Positions 1-6,144 of a stretch of 7,123 nucleotides of DNA are shown piece by piece. The notes under the pieces are model-generated. The model was not told the origin of the DNA. It saw only the letters and a program-made list of their open reading frames with translations, and made no database searches. The position numbers were made by a program, and so were the translations under genes. Where the stretch lies: NCBI GenBank assembly GCA_030745255.1, contig JASLOY010000182.1, positions 1 to 7,123 of the forward strand, in the 5' to 3' direction. Positions within the stretch are counted from its first letter, which is position 1. The number at the start of each line of letters is the position of its first letter. The stretch comes from Vicinamibacterales bacterium. Its GTDB lineage: Bacteria; Acidobacteriota; Vicinamibacteria; Vicinamibacterales; UBA8438.

Positions 1-33
1 CGCGAACAGTCAGGAGACAGAAGTCCGAAGAGG

Positions 34-378
34 ATGGCTGTCTATCGTGTAACGGCGCGGTTCAAGGAGGACACGGCGGCCGAGCTGCGGCGACGGCTCG
101 ACGACGGGTCGATCGCGGCGCAGAAGCCCGATGGACAGGAGATCGTGGACTCGCTGGATCGAGCGGTTATCGCCGACTCGGGTGAGGTGCGGTGGAGCGA
201 GACGTGCTACTGCAGCCCGCCGCTGGCGCATGAACGAGCGACTGTCCTCGACCATTATTTCGCCGATATCGCCACCGAGGCCATCGACGCATGCGAGCGG
301 TACGACGGAGAGCCGTTCATCCAGTATCTGAACATGCTCGTCCGCGATGGCGGGACCGGGTCGGCCGACACCGCGTAG
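34..378 (+). CDS. Uncharacterised small protein, 114 aa
   Basis: I recognise no named domain in this 114-residue protein. It opens with a beta-strand-like MAVYRVTARF, followed by a charged helix (residues about 11-25). The middle contains a WSETCYCSPPL stretch with two cysteines (C-x-C), and a region rich in H, D, Y and E follows. There is no signal peptide or membrane segment, so it is probably cytoplasmic. Third codon positions are strongly G/C, as in the neighbouring genes, which supports real coding over the antisense frames. The ATG at 34 is directly preceded by a purine-rich GAAGAGG; a better AGGAG lies at 12-16 but is rather far away. It is on the same strand as the exported cytochrome gene, 100 nt upstream of it, with a dyad over its stop codon, so co-transcription is uncertain. 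Function is unknown. Confidence 0.7.
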   Translation: MAVYRVTARFKEDTAAELRRRLDDGSIAAQKPDGQEIVDSLDRAVIADSGEVRWSETCYCSPPLAHERATVLDHYFADIATEAIDACERYDGEPFIQYLNMLVRDGGTGSADTA

Positions 379-401
379 CGCAGGGGAGATTTCCCTACGC
401 G
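372..401 (+). terminator. Stem-loop across the stop codon, weak terminator candidate
   Basis: A perfect 7-bp inverted repeat (CGCGTAG at 372-378, CTACGCG at 395-401) encloses a 16-nt loop that can itself fold through GGGA/TTCC-type pairing. The left arm includes the TAG stop of the 114-aa gene. No T-tract follows, so a Rho-independent function is doubtful. It may instead be an mRNA 3'-end or attenuating structure between this gene and the cytochrome gene. Confidence 0.3.
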
Positions 402-410
402 TGTTCCACT

Positions 411-439
411 TTGTGCGCAGAGCGAACCTGCACTAGGAT
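411..439 (+). promoter_or_regulatory. Possible sigma70-type promoter for the cytochrome gene
   Basis: TTGTGC (411-416, three of six consensus positions) and TAGGAT (434-439, four of six) are separated by exactly 17 nt. Transcription would start near 446 and leave a leader of about 33 nt ending in the strong GGGGGGAAGGA ribosome-binding stretch before the ATG at 479. This is the best candidate in the 100-nt gap, but such matches are common by chance. Confidence 0.3.
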
Positions 440-478
440 CGGGCTGACGGGCTTCGATTAGCCTGGGGGGAAGGACCA

Positions 479-1894
479 ATGACGATCACACCGAGCGTTC
501 CGCCGGTGTCGGTGGCGGCTCAGGGCCTGTTCGTTCTCGCCGTCCTTGCGGCGGCACCTCAGCTGGCGGCGGCTCAGGCCAACCCAACCGACGACCCGAC
601 GTTCACCAAAGACATCGCGCCGATCCTGCAACGCAGCTGCCAGAAGTGCCACCGGCCCAATTCGCTGGCGCCGATGTCGCTCATCACCTACGAGGAGGTG
701 CGCCCCTGGGCGCGCTCCATCAAGCAACGGACCGGGTTGCGTAACCGGATGGGAGTGATGCCACCCTGGTATATCGAAAAGGACATCGGCATCCAGCGGT
801 TCAAAGACGACTGGTCGTTGAGCGATGAGAACATCGCGACCATCGCCACCTGGGCCGACGCCGGAGCGCCGCGGGGGAACCCGGCCGACATGCCGGCGCC
901 GCCCGCCTTCATCGACGTCGATGAATGGGAGATCGGGCAGCCGGACCTCATCGTGTCGTCGACACCGATCGAGGTGCCTGGGCTGGCGCCTGACTGGTGG
1001 GGCACACTTGGCGAAGCCGATTCCGGTCTGACCGAAGACCGCTACGTCGCGGCGATCGAATACAAAGAGCGGAACGACATGCAGCGCGGTGTGCGTTCGG
1101 ACACCGTGGGCGGCCTGTTCGTCGTGCACCACTCGGCGCTAACCACCATGGGCCCGGATGACGGTCCCCGCGACGCCTACCAGTGGCCCGTGCACGAGGT
1201 GGGACGCAATGCCGACATTTTCGACGAAGAGGCGGGGCCGCTCCTGAAGGCCGGGTCGAAGCTGATCTTCCCGTCGACGCACCTGCACTCGAACGGCACC
1301 GACACCACCGCCTGGCTCGAAGTCGGTTTCAAGTTCCACCCGAAGGAGTACGAACCGACCAAGGAGGTCGAGCTGCTCTTCTTCGGCAACGGCCCAGACA
1401 TCGACATCCGGGGACTGGAAGACAACCAGCGGATGGACGCCTACTTCACGCTGCCGGAGAACACCAAGGTCAGCGTGTACGAGCCGCACATGCACGCCCC
1501 GGGCGTCAGGATGTGTCTCGACGCCGTCTGGGGCACCACGGTGCAGACGCTCAACTGCTCCGGGTACGACCACAACTGGGTGCGGGTCTACAAGTACGAA
1601 GACGACGCCGCGCCGCTGCTGCCGAAGGGCACCATCCTCCACCTGACCGGCTACTTCAACAACTCGCTGACCAACCCGAACGTACCGGACCCGCGCAACT
1701 GGTCCGGGTCGGGACACCGATCGGTCGACAACATGTTCATCAATCTCCTGCAAGCGATCTACATGGACGACGACGAGTTCTCGGCCGAGGTAACGCGGCG
1801 GGAGGAGATGATGCGTGCCACCGGTGTCGACGACATCGGCTGCCTGCTGTGCGGGGCCGACACCGGCGCGTCGACCACGGGCGGCGGTCAGTAG
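479..1894 (+). CDS. Exported c-type cytochrome fused to a PHM-like copper monooxygenase fold
   Basis: This 471-aa protein begins with a signal peptide (residues about 1-34, hydrophobic core 16-32, likely cleavage after an A-x-A near 32-34). Residues about 38-135 form a small cytochrome c domain with one heme site, C54-Q-K-C57-H58, and a Met-Pro-Pro-Trp at 94-97 whose Met94 could be the distal iron ligand. Residues about 150-430 resemble the two-domain fold of copper type II, ascorbate-dependent (PHM/DBM-like) monooxygenases: HH at 217-218, HLH at 268-270, HMH at 337-339 and Met419 follow the order and approximate spacing of PHM copper ligands. A short tail carries a CxxC (455-458). The ATG at 479 is preceded by GGGGGGAAGGA. 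It should act outside the cytoplasmic membrane. Substrate and catalytic activity are not known; the domain assignment is from motif recognition. The secreted Ig-like protein follows 15 nt downstream, suggesting one unit. Confidence 0.85.
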   Translation: MTITPSVPPVSVAAQGLFVLAVLAAAPQLAAAQANPTDDPTFTKDIAPILQRSCQKCHRPNSLAPMSLITYEEVRPWARSIKQRTGLRNRMGVMPPWYIEKDIGIQRFKDDWSLSDENIATIATWADAGAPRGNPADMPAPPAFIDVDEWEIGQPDLIVSSTPIEVPGLAPDWWGTLGEADSGLTEDRYVAAIEYKERNDMQRGVRSDTVGGLFVVHHSALTTMGPDDGPRDAYQWPVHEVGRNADIFDEEAGPLLKAGSKLIFPSTHLHSNGTDTTAWLEVGFKFHPKEYEPTKEVELLFFGNGPDIDIRGLEDNQRMDAYFTLPENTKVSVYEPHMHAPGVRMCLDAVWGTTVQTLNCSGYDHNWVRVYKYEDDAAPLLPKGTILHLTGYFNNSLTNPNVPDPRNWSGSGHRSVDNMFINLLQAIYMDDDEFSAEVTRREEMMRATGVDDIGCLLCGADTGASTTGGGQ

Positions 1895-1909
1895 CCCCGG
1901 GGCCCGGTC

Positions 1910-2827
1910 ATGCACTCCAGACGCATTCCGCGCACGTGGATCCGGTCGGCGGCGTTGCTGCTCGCCGGGGTCGTCTTGCTGACGTCTGCACCCGAGAGCC
2001 GCGCGCAACAGTCATTCGCGACCGGCCAGAACATCGCTCCCGCATACGAAGGCTGGGAGCAAAACGACGACGGGTCGTACAACCTGGTGTTCGGATACAT
2101 GAACCGGAACTGGGAGCAGGTCATCGACGTCCCGATCGGACCCGGTAACACAATCGAGCCGGGCGGCCCTGACCAGGGGCAGCCGACACATTTCCACCCC
2201 CGCCGAAACCGGTTCGTGTTTCGGATCCAGGTACCGGCCGACTTCGGCGACAAAGAGGTGGTCTGGACGCTGACGAGCAACGGGCGAACCGAACGCGCCT
2301 ACGCCACGCTGAAGCGTGATTACTACATCGACGACCTGGTGATTCAGGCAAACAACGGCGCCGCCGGTGCGGCCGGGGCCACGCCCGAGCTGCCGGATAA
2401 CAAGGCGCCCACACTCGCCGTCGAAGGCGACCTGACACGATCCGTCAGGGTCGGGGAACCGTTGTCACTGGCCGCGACGGTGACCGACGACGGTGTCCCG
2501 CGGGCGCGCCCGCTGGCACCAACCAACCCGAGACGCCCCGGGCGTATCACCACCGACAGCGCGACCGGCCTCCGGGTGTCGTGGTTCGTGTACCGCGGCG
2601 GGAGCGCAGTCAGCTTCGAGCCGGAACAGATTTCCGTGTGGGAAGACACCCGGGTCGGCGGCAACTCGCCGTGGTCGCCCGGATGGTCGACGCCGGATTC
2701 TCCCGAGGACGGCCGCTGGGAAACCCAGGCCGCCTTCAGCGAGCCCGGCAGCTACGTGCTGCGCATCCAGGCCCACGACGGCGGGCTGTCGACCACCGAG
2801 GACGTGGTGGTCGAAGTGACGCGGTAG
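1910..2827 (+). CDS. Exported companion protein with C-terminal Ig/PKD-like domain
   Basis: The 305-aa product has an Arg-rich start, a hydrophobic core (about residues 13-27) and a likely signal-peptidase site at SRA-QQ (32/33). Residues about 36-148 form a domain I cannot assign to a named family, with YEGWEQNDDGSYNLVFGYMN, then HFHPRR (94-99) and a strand-rich VVWTL section. An Ala/Gly linker (about 150-157) leads to a beta-rich region (about 166-305) with VGEPLSLAATVTDDG and SYVLRIQAHDGG, typical of Ig-fold or cadherin/PKD-like repeats. It starts 15 nt after the cytochrome-monooxygenase gene without a clear Shine-Dalgarno; the spacer is a CCCCGGGG palindrome plus GC, so translation may depend on reinitiation or coupling. 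It probably works with the upstream enzyme outside the inner membrane, as binding partner or scaffold; this is inferred from context only. Confidence 0.8.
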   Translation: MHSRRIPRTWIRSAALLLAGVVLLTSAPESRAQQSFATGQNIAPAYEGWEQNDDGSYNLVFGYMNRNWEQVIDVPIGPGNTIEPGGPDQGQPTHFHPRRNRFVFRIQVPADFGDKEVVWTLTSNGRTERAYATLKRDYYIDDLVIQANNGAAGAAGATPELPDNKAPTLAVEGDLTRSVRVGEPLSLAATVTDDGVPRARPLAPTNPRRPGRITTDSATGLRVSWFVYRGGSAVSFEPEQISVWEDTRVGGNSPWSPGWSTPDSPEDGRWETQAAFSEPGSYVLRIQAHDGGLSTTEDVVVEVTR

Positions 2828-2849
2828 CAGGCGAGCATTCCCCGCCTGC
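2827..2849. terminator. Dyad between convergent genes, possible bidirectional terminator
   Basis: GCAGGCG (2827-2833) and CGCCTGC (2843-2849) form a perfect 7-bp stem with a 9-nt loop. It sits exactly between the stop of the Ig-like protein gene and the stop of the convergent symporter gene, where a shared terminator is expected. No T-tract follows on either strand, so canonical intrinsic termination is not shown. Confidence 0.4.
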
Positions 2850-2864
2850 ACACCTGGCTTCGGG

Positions 2865-4808
2865 CTACGAGCGACGGGTTTCAGGCGCTTCAGATGGCGC
2901 CCCGCCATCATCCCCAGCCCCGTCCGTCCTGTACCCCAGGCGATACCAGAGGGGGCACAACGCCAGGCCTAAAAGCAGCAGGCCGCCGATCCAGGTCGGT
3001 CGCGAATGGAGCCAGACCGGGGGTGGGCTGCCGACCAGCCAGGTACCAACACCAACCAGGAGACAGAAGACGGTCAGCGAACACAGCGCCATCGCGGCGA
3101 GCGCCCTCAACAGGCGCCGTGGTCCCTGAGCGTCGGCGGCACCCGTCGCCCTCGCGACGGGCCCCCAGAAACCGACCGGCCGCACCCGCGTGTAGAACAA
3201 CGTCAGCCGCGCCTCCTCCTCAGGGCCCTTGAACCAGATTGCCGCCAGCGCCGCCAGTGTGGACACCGTTGCGGCCAGCAGCAGTCGGAGTGCCTGCTGG
3301 TCATCGTTGAGGTAGAGCATGAGCGGCGGCGCCGCCAGCGACGAGACGACGATCGCGGCAATCTCGGCCCAGGCATTCATCCGCCACCAGAGCCAGCGCA
3401 GCACGAGCACCACGCCGAGACCGGCGCCGAACAGGAGATTGATCTGCCACGCCTGGTTGATGGATGTCAGCTGCGTCATGATCGCCAGCGAAATCACGAG
3501 AATGCCCACGTTGGATGCACGCGCCACCCAGACCAGGGCACGACCACTCGGCTCGGTCTTTCGCCACGCCTGACAGACGAAGCGCTTGTAGATGTCGTTG
3601 GTCCAGTAGGACGCCCCCCAGTTGAGATGCGTGTCGACCGTGGACGCGAGTGCGGCCAGCATCCCGGTCAGCATGAGCCCCAGCACACCGGGTGGCAGCA
3701 ACTCCGCCATGCCGCGTACGTAGGTCGCCTCGCGGTCCGCCTGCAGCAGATTTGGAGCGAGTCCAGGATCGGGCGGAAACAACACGAGCAACCCGACCCC
3801 GAGCGTCAGCCAGAGCACAGTGTGCCCGAGCACTCGGGTGAACGTGAAGACGACCGCCGCCGTCTTCGCATCGCGGTCACTGCGACAGGCCATCGCCCGC
3901 TGAGCCAGATAGCCGCTGCCGTCCGACACCGAGTTGATGAGCCAGAGCAACCCGAGCAACGAGAGGACCGTCAGGGTCACGTCCTTCCCCCGATCCGGCG
4001 TGAAGGCGAGTATCTGGTCGGGCAGGATGCCACCCGGTCCGCCGGCCGCGAACTGCTCGTAGACGCGGTCTGTGAGCCCAGCAAAACCGCCGCACTCGGC
4101 TACGACGATGGCGGTGAACACCACCGTCCCGAGCGACATGATGCCAATCTGGACGACGTCGGTCGCCGCGACGCTGCGCAGACCGCCGGTCGCGGAGTAG
4201 AGCGCCGTGACCCCCAAGATCAGGACAAGGGAGCTGAGGTTGTTCGCCGACTTGATCCACACTTCCGGGTCATCGAGCCCGCCGACCGTCAGCGGCATGC
4301 CGACCGCCTCGACCAGGCCGACGATCGGCTGCATGAGACCCGCCGGTAGCCACTCGTTCCACAGTAGAAACGGCTCGACGATGGTGGCGGCGGCAAACAA
4401 CACCCAGGCCAGCGCGACACAGTTGATGATGGTGCCGAAATAGAAGGCTTTGACGCCGCGCAGCACCGCCGCCGGCGTGCCGCCGTAACGCACCTCGGTG
4501 AGCTCGGCGTCGGTCACGACCCCGGCGCGGCGCCAGGCCCCGGCCAACACGAAGCCCATCAGCAGGAAGGTGATGGCGTAGATCCACAGCTGCCAGAGCC
4601 CGAAGATCCCGGCGGTGGCCACCAGGCCAGTGACCAGCAGTGGGGTGTCAGCGGCGAACTGGGTCGCCGCCATGCTGAGCCCCGGCAACGTCCGACCGGC
4701 GAGGAAATACTCCTCGAGGTTCTTCGACGCCTGCCGCCGGTTCCGGAAACCGGCGCTGACGGCGTAGACGACGAAGGCGCCGACAATCAATGCGTCGACC
4801 GTGCTCAC
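2865..4808 (-). CDS. Sodium:solute symporter (SSF) family transporter
   Basis: This 647-aa integral inner-membrane protein belongs to the SSF family, Na+-coupled importers of sugars, amino acids, vitamins or organic acids. Diagnostic features are an early YFLAGRTLPG (34-43) after the first membrane helix, the ATQFAADTP helix that follows, an ATGGLRSV-type motif, and ASTVDTHLN (388-396) leading into WTNDIYKRF (402-410). In this family the Ser/Thr pair (here S389/T390) contributes to the Na2 sodium site. After the core there is a cytoplasmic GPEEE...FYTRVRP linker (about 528-544), two further hydrophobic segments (about 569-593 and 606-622) and a charged tail; such C-terminal extensions are seen in a subset of SSF proteins. 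The start is GTG at 4808, with AGGA seven nt upstream. The substrate cannot be read from the sequence. It stands alone, convergent with the cytochrome operon. Confidence 0.93.
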   Translation of the reverse strand: MSTVDALIVGAFVVYAVSAGFRNRRQASKNLEEYFLAGRTLPGLSMAATQFAADTPLLVTGLVATAGIFGLWQLWIYAITFLLMGFVLAGAWRRAGVVTDAELTEVRYGGTPAAVLRGVKAFYFGTIINCVALAWVLFAAATIVEPFLLWNEWLPAGLMQPIVGLVEAVGMPLTVGGLDDPEVWIKSANNLSSLVLILGVTALYSATGGLRSVAATDVVQIGIMSLGTVVFTAIVVAECGGFAGLTDRVYEQFAAGGPGGILPDQILAFTPDRGKDVTLTVLSLLGLLWLINSVSDGSGYLAQRAMACRSDRDAKTAAVVFTFTRVLGHTVLWLTLGVGLLVLFPPDPGLAPNLLQADREATYVRGMAELLPPGVLGLMLTGMLAALASTVDTHLNWGASYWTNDIYKRFVCQAWRKTEPSGRALVWVARASNVGILVISLAIMTQLTSINQAWQINLLFGAGLGVVLVLRWLWWRMNAWAEIAAIVVSSLAAPPLMLYLNDDQQALRLLLAATVSTLAALAAIWFKGPEEEARLTLFYTRVRPVGFWGPVARATGAADAQGPRRLLRALAAMALCSLTVFCLLVGVGTWLVGSPPPVWLHSRPTWIGGLLLLGLALCPLWYRLGYRTDGAGDDGGAPSEAPETRRS

Positions 4809-4825
4809 GCGTCAATCCTGCCACG

Positions 4826-4883
4826 GGTTGAACCACGGCGGCGCTGATCGTCGAAATATGAGCTGGTTGAACCGCGGAGGCGC
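4826..4883. repeat. Pair of 19-bp direct repeats upstream of the symporter gene, possible operator
   Basis: GGTTGAACCACGGCGGCGC (4826-4844) recurs as GGTTGAACCGCGGAGGCGC (4865-4883), 17 of 19 identical, with starts 39 bp apart. Each begins with a near-perfect 9-bp palindrome, GGTT-G-AACC. The pair lies in the 99-nt gap between the small minus-strand gene and the symporter GTG start, so it is well placed as a regulator-binding site for the symporter. No promoter elements could be called with confidence around it. Confidence 0.5.
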
Positions 4884-4907
4884 CGGTGGGCCACGGAATC
4901 GGACGTC

Positions 4908-5219
4908 TCAATGTGGGGCAGGGTCGTGGGGCCGCACGACCCAGGCCGCGGCCCTCGGCTCGTCTTCTTTGGACGATTGCTGCTCGACGCTGCGGTGTTC
5001 CTCGAAGGCGAGCCACTGCCGGTCGTTCCATTGCCGCCGGTGGCCACGGGGCTGTTGCGCGAGCTCGGCACCGTCGGTGCCGGTATAGACGGGCACTGGC
5101 TTGCGTGCCGCGGCGGGGCGCTTCACGATTCGCGCGTCAACCGCCACGGCGGCGGTCACTTCGTGTGTCGGCAGCGGCACCGGGTCGTACTCCACGCCGC
5201 GCCGATCCCGATACACCAC
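4908..5219 (-). CDS. Hypothetical small protein, 103 aa
   Basis: I do not recognise a named family. The product is soluble, with no signal or membrane segment: an N-terminal VYRDRRGVEYDPVPLP, a basic Arg/Lys/Pro-rich middle, a YTGTDGAEL section, a QWNDRQWLAFEEHR core with two Trp, and a charged, low-complexity C-terminus rich in E, Q, S and P. Third positions are about 80% G/C, but the overlapping plus-strand frame (4911-5318) is equally biased, so codon use alone does not settle the strand. I prefer the minus strand for its more protein-like composition and because it ends before the toxin-antitoxin control region. The start is one of two consecutive GTG codons (5219 or 5216) behind a weak AGG. 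It precedes the symporter gene by 99 nt in the same direction. Confidence 0.45.
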   Translation of the reverse strand: MVYRDRRGVEYDPVPLPTHEVTAAVAVDARIVKRPAAARKPVPVYTGTDGAELAQQPRGHRRQWNDRQWLAFEEHRSVEQQSSKEDEPRAAAWVVRPHDPAPH

Positions 5220-5237
5220 CTGCCTATTCTACGTGTT

Positions 5238-5257
5238 CGAGGGTTCGGGCACCCTCG
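5238..5257. other. Stem-loop in the divergent intergenic region
   Basis: CGAGGGT (5238-5244) and ACCCTCG (5251-5257) form a perfect 7-bp stem with a 6-nt loop. It lies between the start of the small minus-strand gene and the toxin-antitoxin promoter, 19 nt upstream of the GTG at 5219. It could be a regulator-binding dyad or a leader hairpin for the minus-strand gene. There is no T-tract. Confidence 0.3.
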
Positions 5258-5303
5258 GCGCCTTTCCCTCGGTGGCAATCCAGGAGCTGCGTCAGGTCAC
5301 AGT

Positions 5304-5336
5304 GATGTTGACATCTGATGTGCGATGCGTGATGCT
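5304..5336 (+). promoter_or_regulatory. Toxin-antitoxin promoter with overlapping operator half-sites
   Basis: TTGACA (5308-5313) matches the -35 consensus perfectly. GATGCT (5331-5336) lies 17 nt downstream as a weak -10 (three of six). The -35 is embedded in GATGT-TG-ACATC (5304-5315), which overlaps ACATC-T-GATGT (5311-5321). Further GATG repeats follow at 5324 and 5331, in 7-nt phase. Antitoxins of this class repress their own promoter, so these half-sites are the likely VapB/VapBC operator. The predicted +1 falls at 5343, the first base of the antitoxin GTG codon. Confidence 0.55.
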
Positions 5337-5342
5337 CGGCCC

Positions 5343-5591
5343 GTGCGCACCACCCTTGATGTCGACGACGACGTCCTCCAGGCAGTCAAGGAACTGGCGG
5401 CCGTACGCCGCCTGACTGCTGGCCGCGTCATCTCGGATCTTGCGCGCGCGGCACTCCAGCCTGCGCGCCCGGCCCGAACCAGAAACGGCGTTCCGGTCCT
5501 CCCGCACCGGCCCCGCGGTGCTCGGCGCCCAACGATGAAGCAGGTCAACGAGCTGCGGGACGACCAGCGAGTTGAGCGTTGCAAGGCTTGA
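5343..5591 (+). CDS. vapB: VapB-type antitoxin, ribbon-helix-helix
   Basis: The N-terminus, VRTTLDVDDDVLQAVKELAA, has the short beta strand and helix typical of ribbon-helix-helix VapB/CopG-like antitoxins that dimerise through the strand to bind DNA. A second helix follows (TAGRVISDLARAAL). The C-terminal half, with NGVPVLPHRP and PTMKQVNELRD, resembles the flexible toxin-wrapping tail of antitoxins paired with PIN toxins. I choose the GTG at 5343 (82 aa) because relatives begin at the RTTLD strand; an in-frame ATG at 5325 would add MRDARP (88 aa). Neither start has a Shine-Dalgarno sequence, and a promoter predicts transcription starting at 5343, so a leaderless message is possible. The stop is 15 nt before the toxin gene. 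It should neutralise the toxin and repress the operon. Confidence 0.8.
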   Translation: MRTTLDVDDDVLQAVKELAAVRRLTAGRVISDLARAALQPARPARTRNGVPVLPHRPRGARRPTMKQVNELRDDQRVERCKA

Positions 5592-5606
5592 GGGCCTGGA
5601 ACCTCG

Positions 5607-6056
5607 ATGAGTCGCCCGGCGCTCCTCGACGTAAACATTCTCGTCGCCCTGTTCGACCCCGACCACGTCCATCACGATCTGGCGCACGACTGGTTCGCAG
5701 ACAACCGCCGTCACGGTTGGGCGACGTGTCCGGTCACCGAGAACGGCTTCGTGCGCGTGTTGTCCAACCCCGCGTTCGGGAGCGCGGTCGCCCGCGCTCC
5801 CGAACTGTTTGGCCGGCTTGGCAAGTTCTGTCGCGGCAAGGACCATCAGTTCTGGCCCGACGCCGTGACGCTGCGCGACGAGACTCGCTTCAGGCAGACG
5901 ATGCTGAGTGGCCATCGCCAGCTGACCGACATCTACCTGCTCGGTCTGGCGCGCGCACAGAGCGGTCGTCTGGCGACCTTCGACCGCACCATCCCGGTGA
6001 AGGCGGTCGTCGGGGCTACCACCAAGACGTTAGCGGTGATCGAGCCGTTGGATTGA
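5607..6056 (+). CDS. vapC: VapC-type PIN-domain ribonuclease toxin
   Basis: This 149-aa protein is a full-length PIN domain. PIN toxins are Mg2+/Mn2+-dependent endoribonucleases that cleave tRNA or rRNA when freed from the antitoxin. The four expected acidic positions are visible: Asp8 in LLDVN, Glu45 in TENG, Asp108 in LTDIYLL and Asp126 in TFDR. Asn10 and Arg127 are also typical. The segment WATCPVTENGFVRVLSNP is a strong family signature. All catalytic residues are present, so the toxin looks intact. The ATG at 5607 has a TGGA six nt upstream and lies 15 nt after the antitoxin stop, the usual VapBC order and spacing. The RNA target cannot be predicted from sequence alone. Confidence 0.92.
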   Translation: MSRPALLDVNILVALFDPDHVHHDLAHDWFADNRRHGWATCPVTENGFVRVLSNPAFGSAVARAPELFGRLGKFCRGKDHQFWPDAVTLRDETRFRQTMLSGHRQLTDIYLLGLARAQSGRLATFDRTIPVKAVVGATTKTLAVIEPLD

Positions 6057-6109
6057 TCGAATGCAGCGCCACAATCATCGCTGTTGTGCCGAGGCCGGTT
6101 CGACGAAGA

Positions 6110-6138
6110 TTGACATCGGGCGTCTCATGGCCAAGGAT
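6110..6138 (+). promoter_or_regulatory. Candidate promoter of the small transcript
   Basis: TTGACA (6110-6115, perfect -35) and AAGGAT (6133-6138, three of six -10 positions) are spaced by 17 nt, giving a predicted start near 6145. The octamer TTGACATC here is identical to that in the toxin-antitoxin promoter at 5308-5315, although the flanking half-sites are not conserved. The position, 54 nt after the toxin stop and upstream of the structured RNA region, makes it a reasonable but unproven promoter. Confidence 0.4.
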
Positions 6139-6144
6139 TGAGTT

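Noticed and set aside
1183..2148. Plus-strand open frame of 321 codons overlapping the cytochrome gene
   Set aside because: It runs across two well-supported genes in another frame and its product is Arg/His-rich without domain features.
3006..4349. Long plus-strand open frame of 447 codons
   Set aside because: It is antisense to the SSF symporter, and its translation is low-complexity, rich in R, H, Q and E, typical of a shadow frame in GC-rich DNA.
4820..4880. tRNA T-arm-like GGTTCAACC on the minus strand, twice
   Set aside because: No acceptor, D-arm or anticodon arm could be built around either copy; the two copies are parts of a 19-bp direct repeat.
5325..5342. ATG at 5325 as antitoxin start
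   Set aside because: It adds MRDARP before the conserved RTTLD strand, has no SD and would lie upstream of the predicted transcription start; kept only as an alternative.
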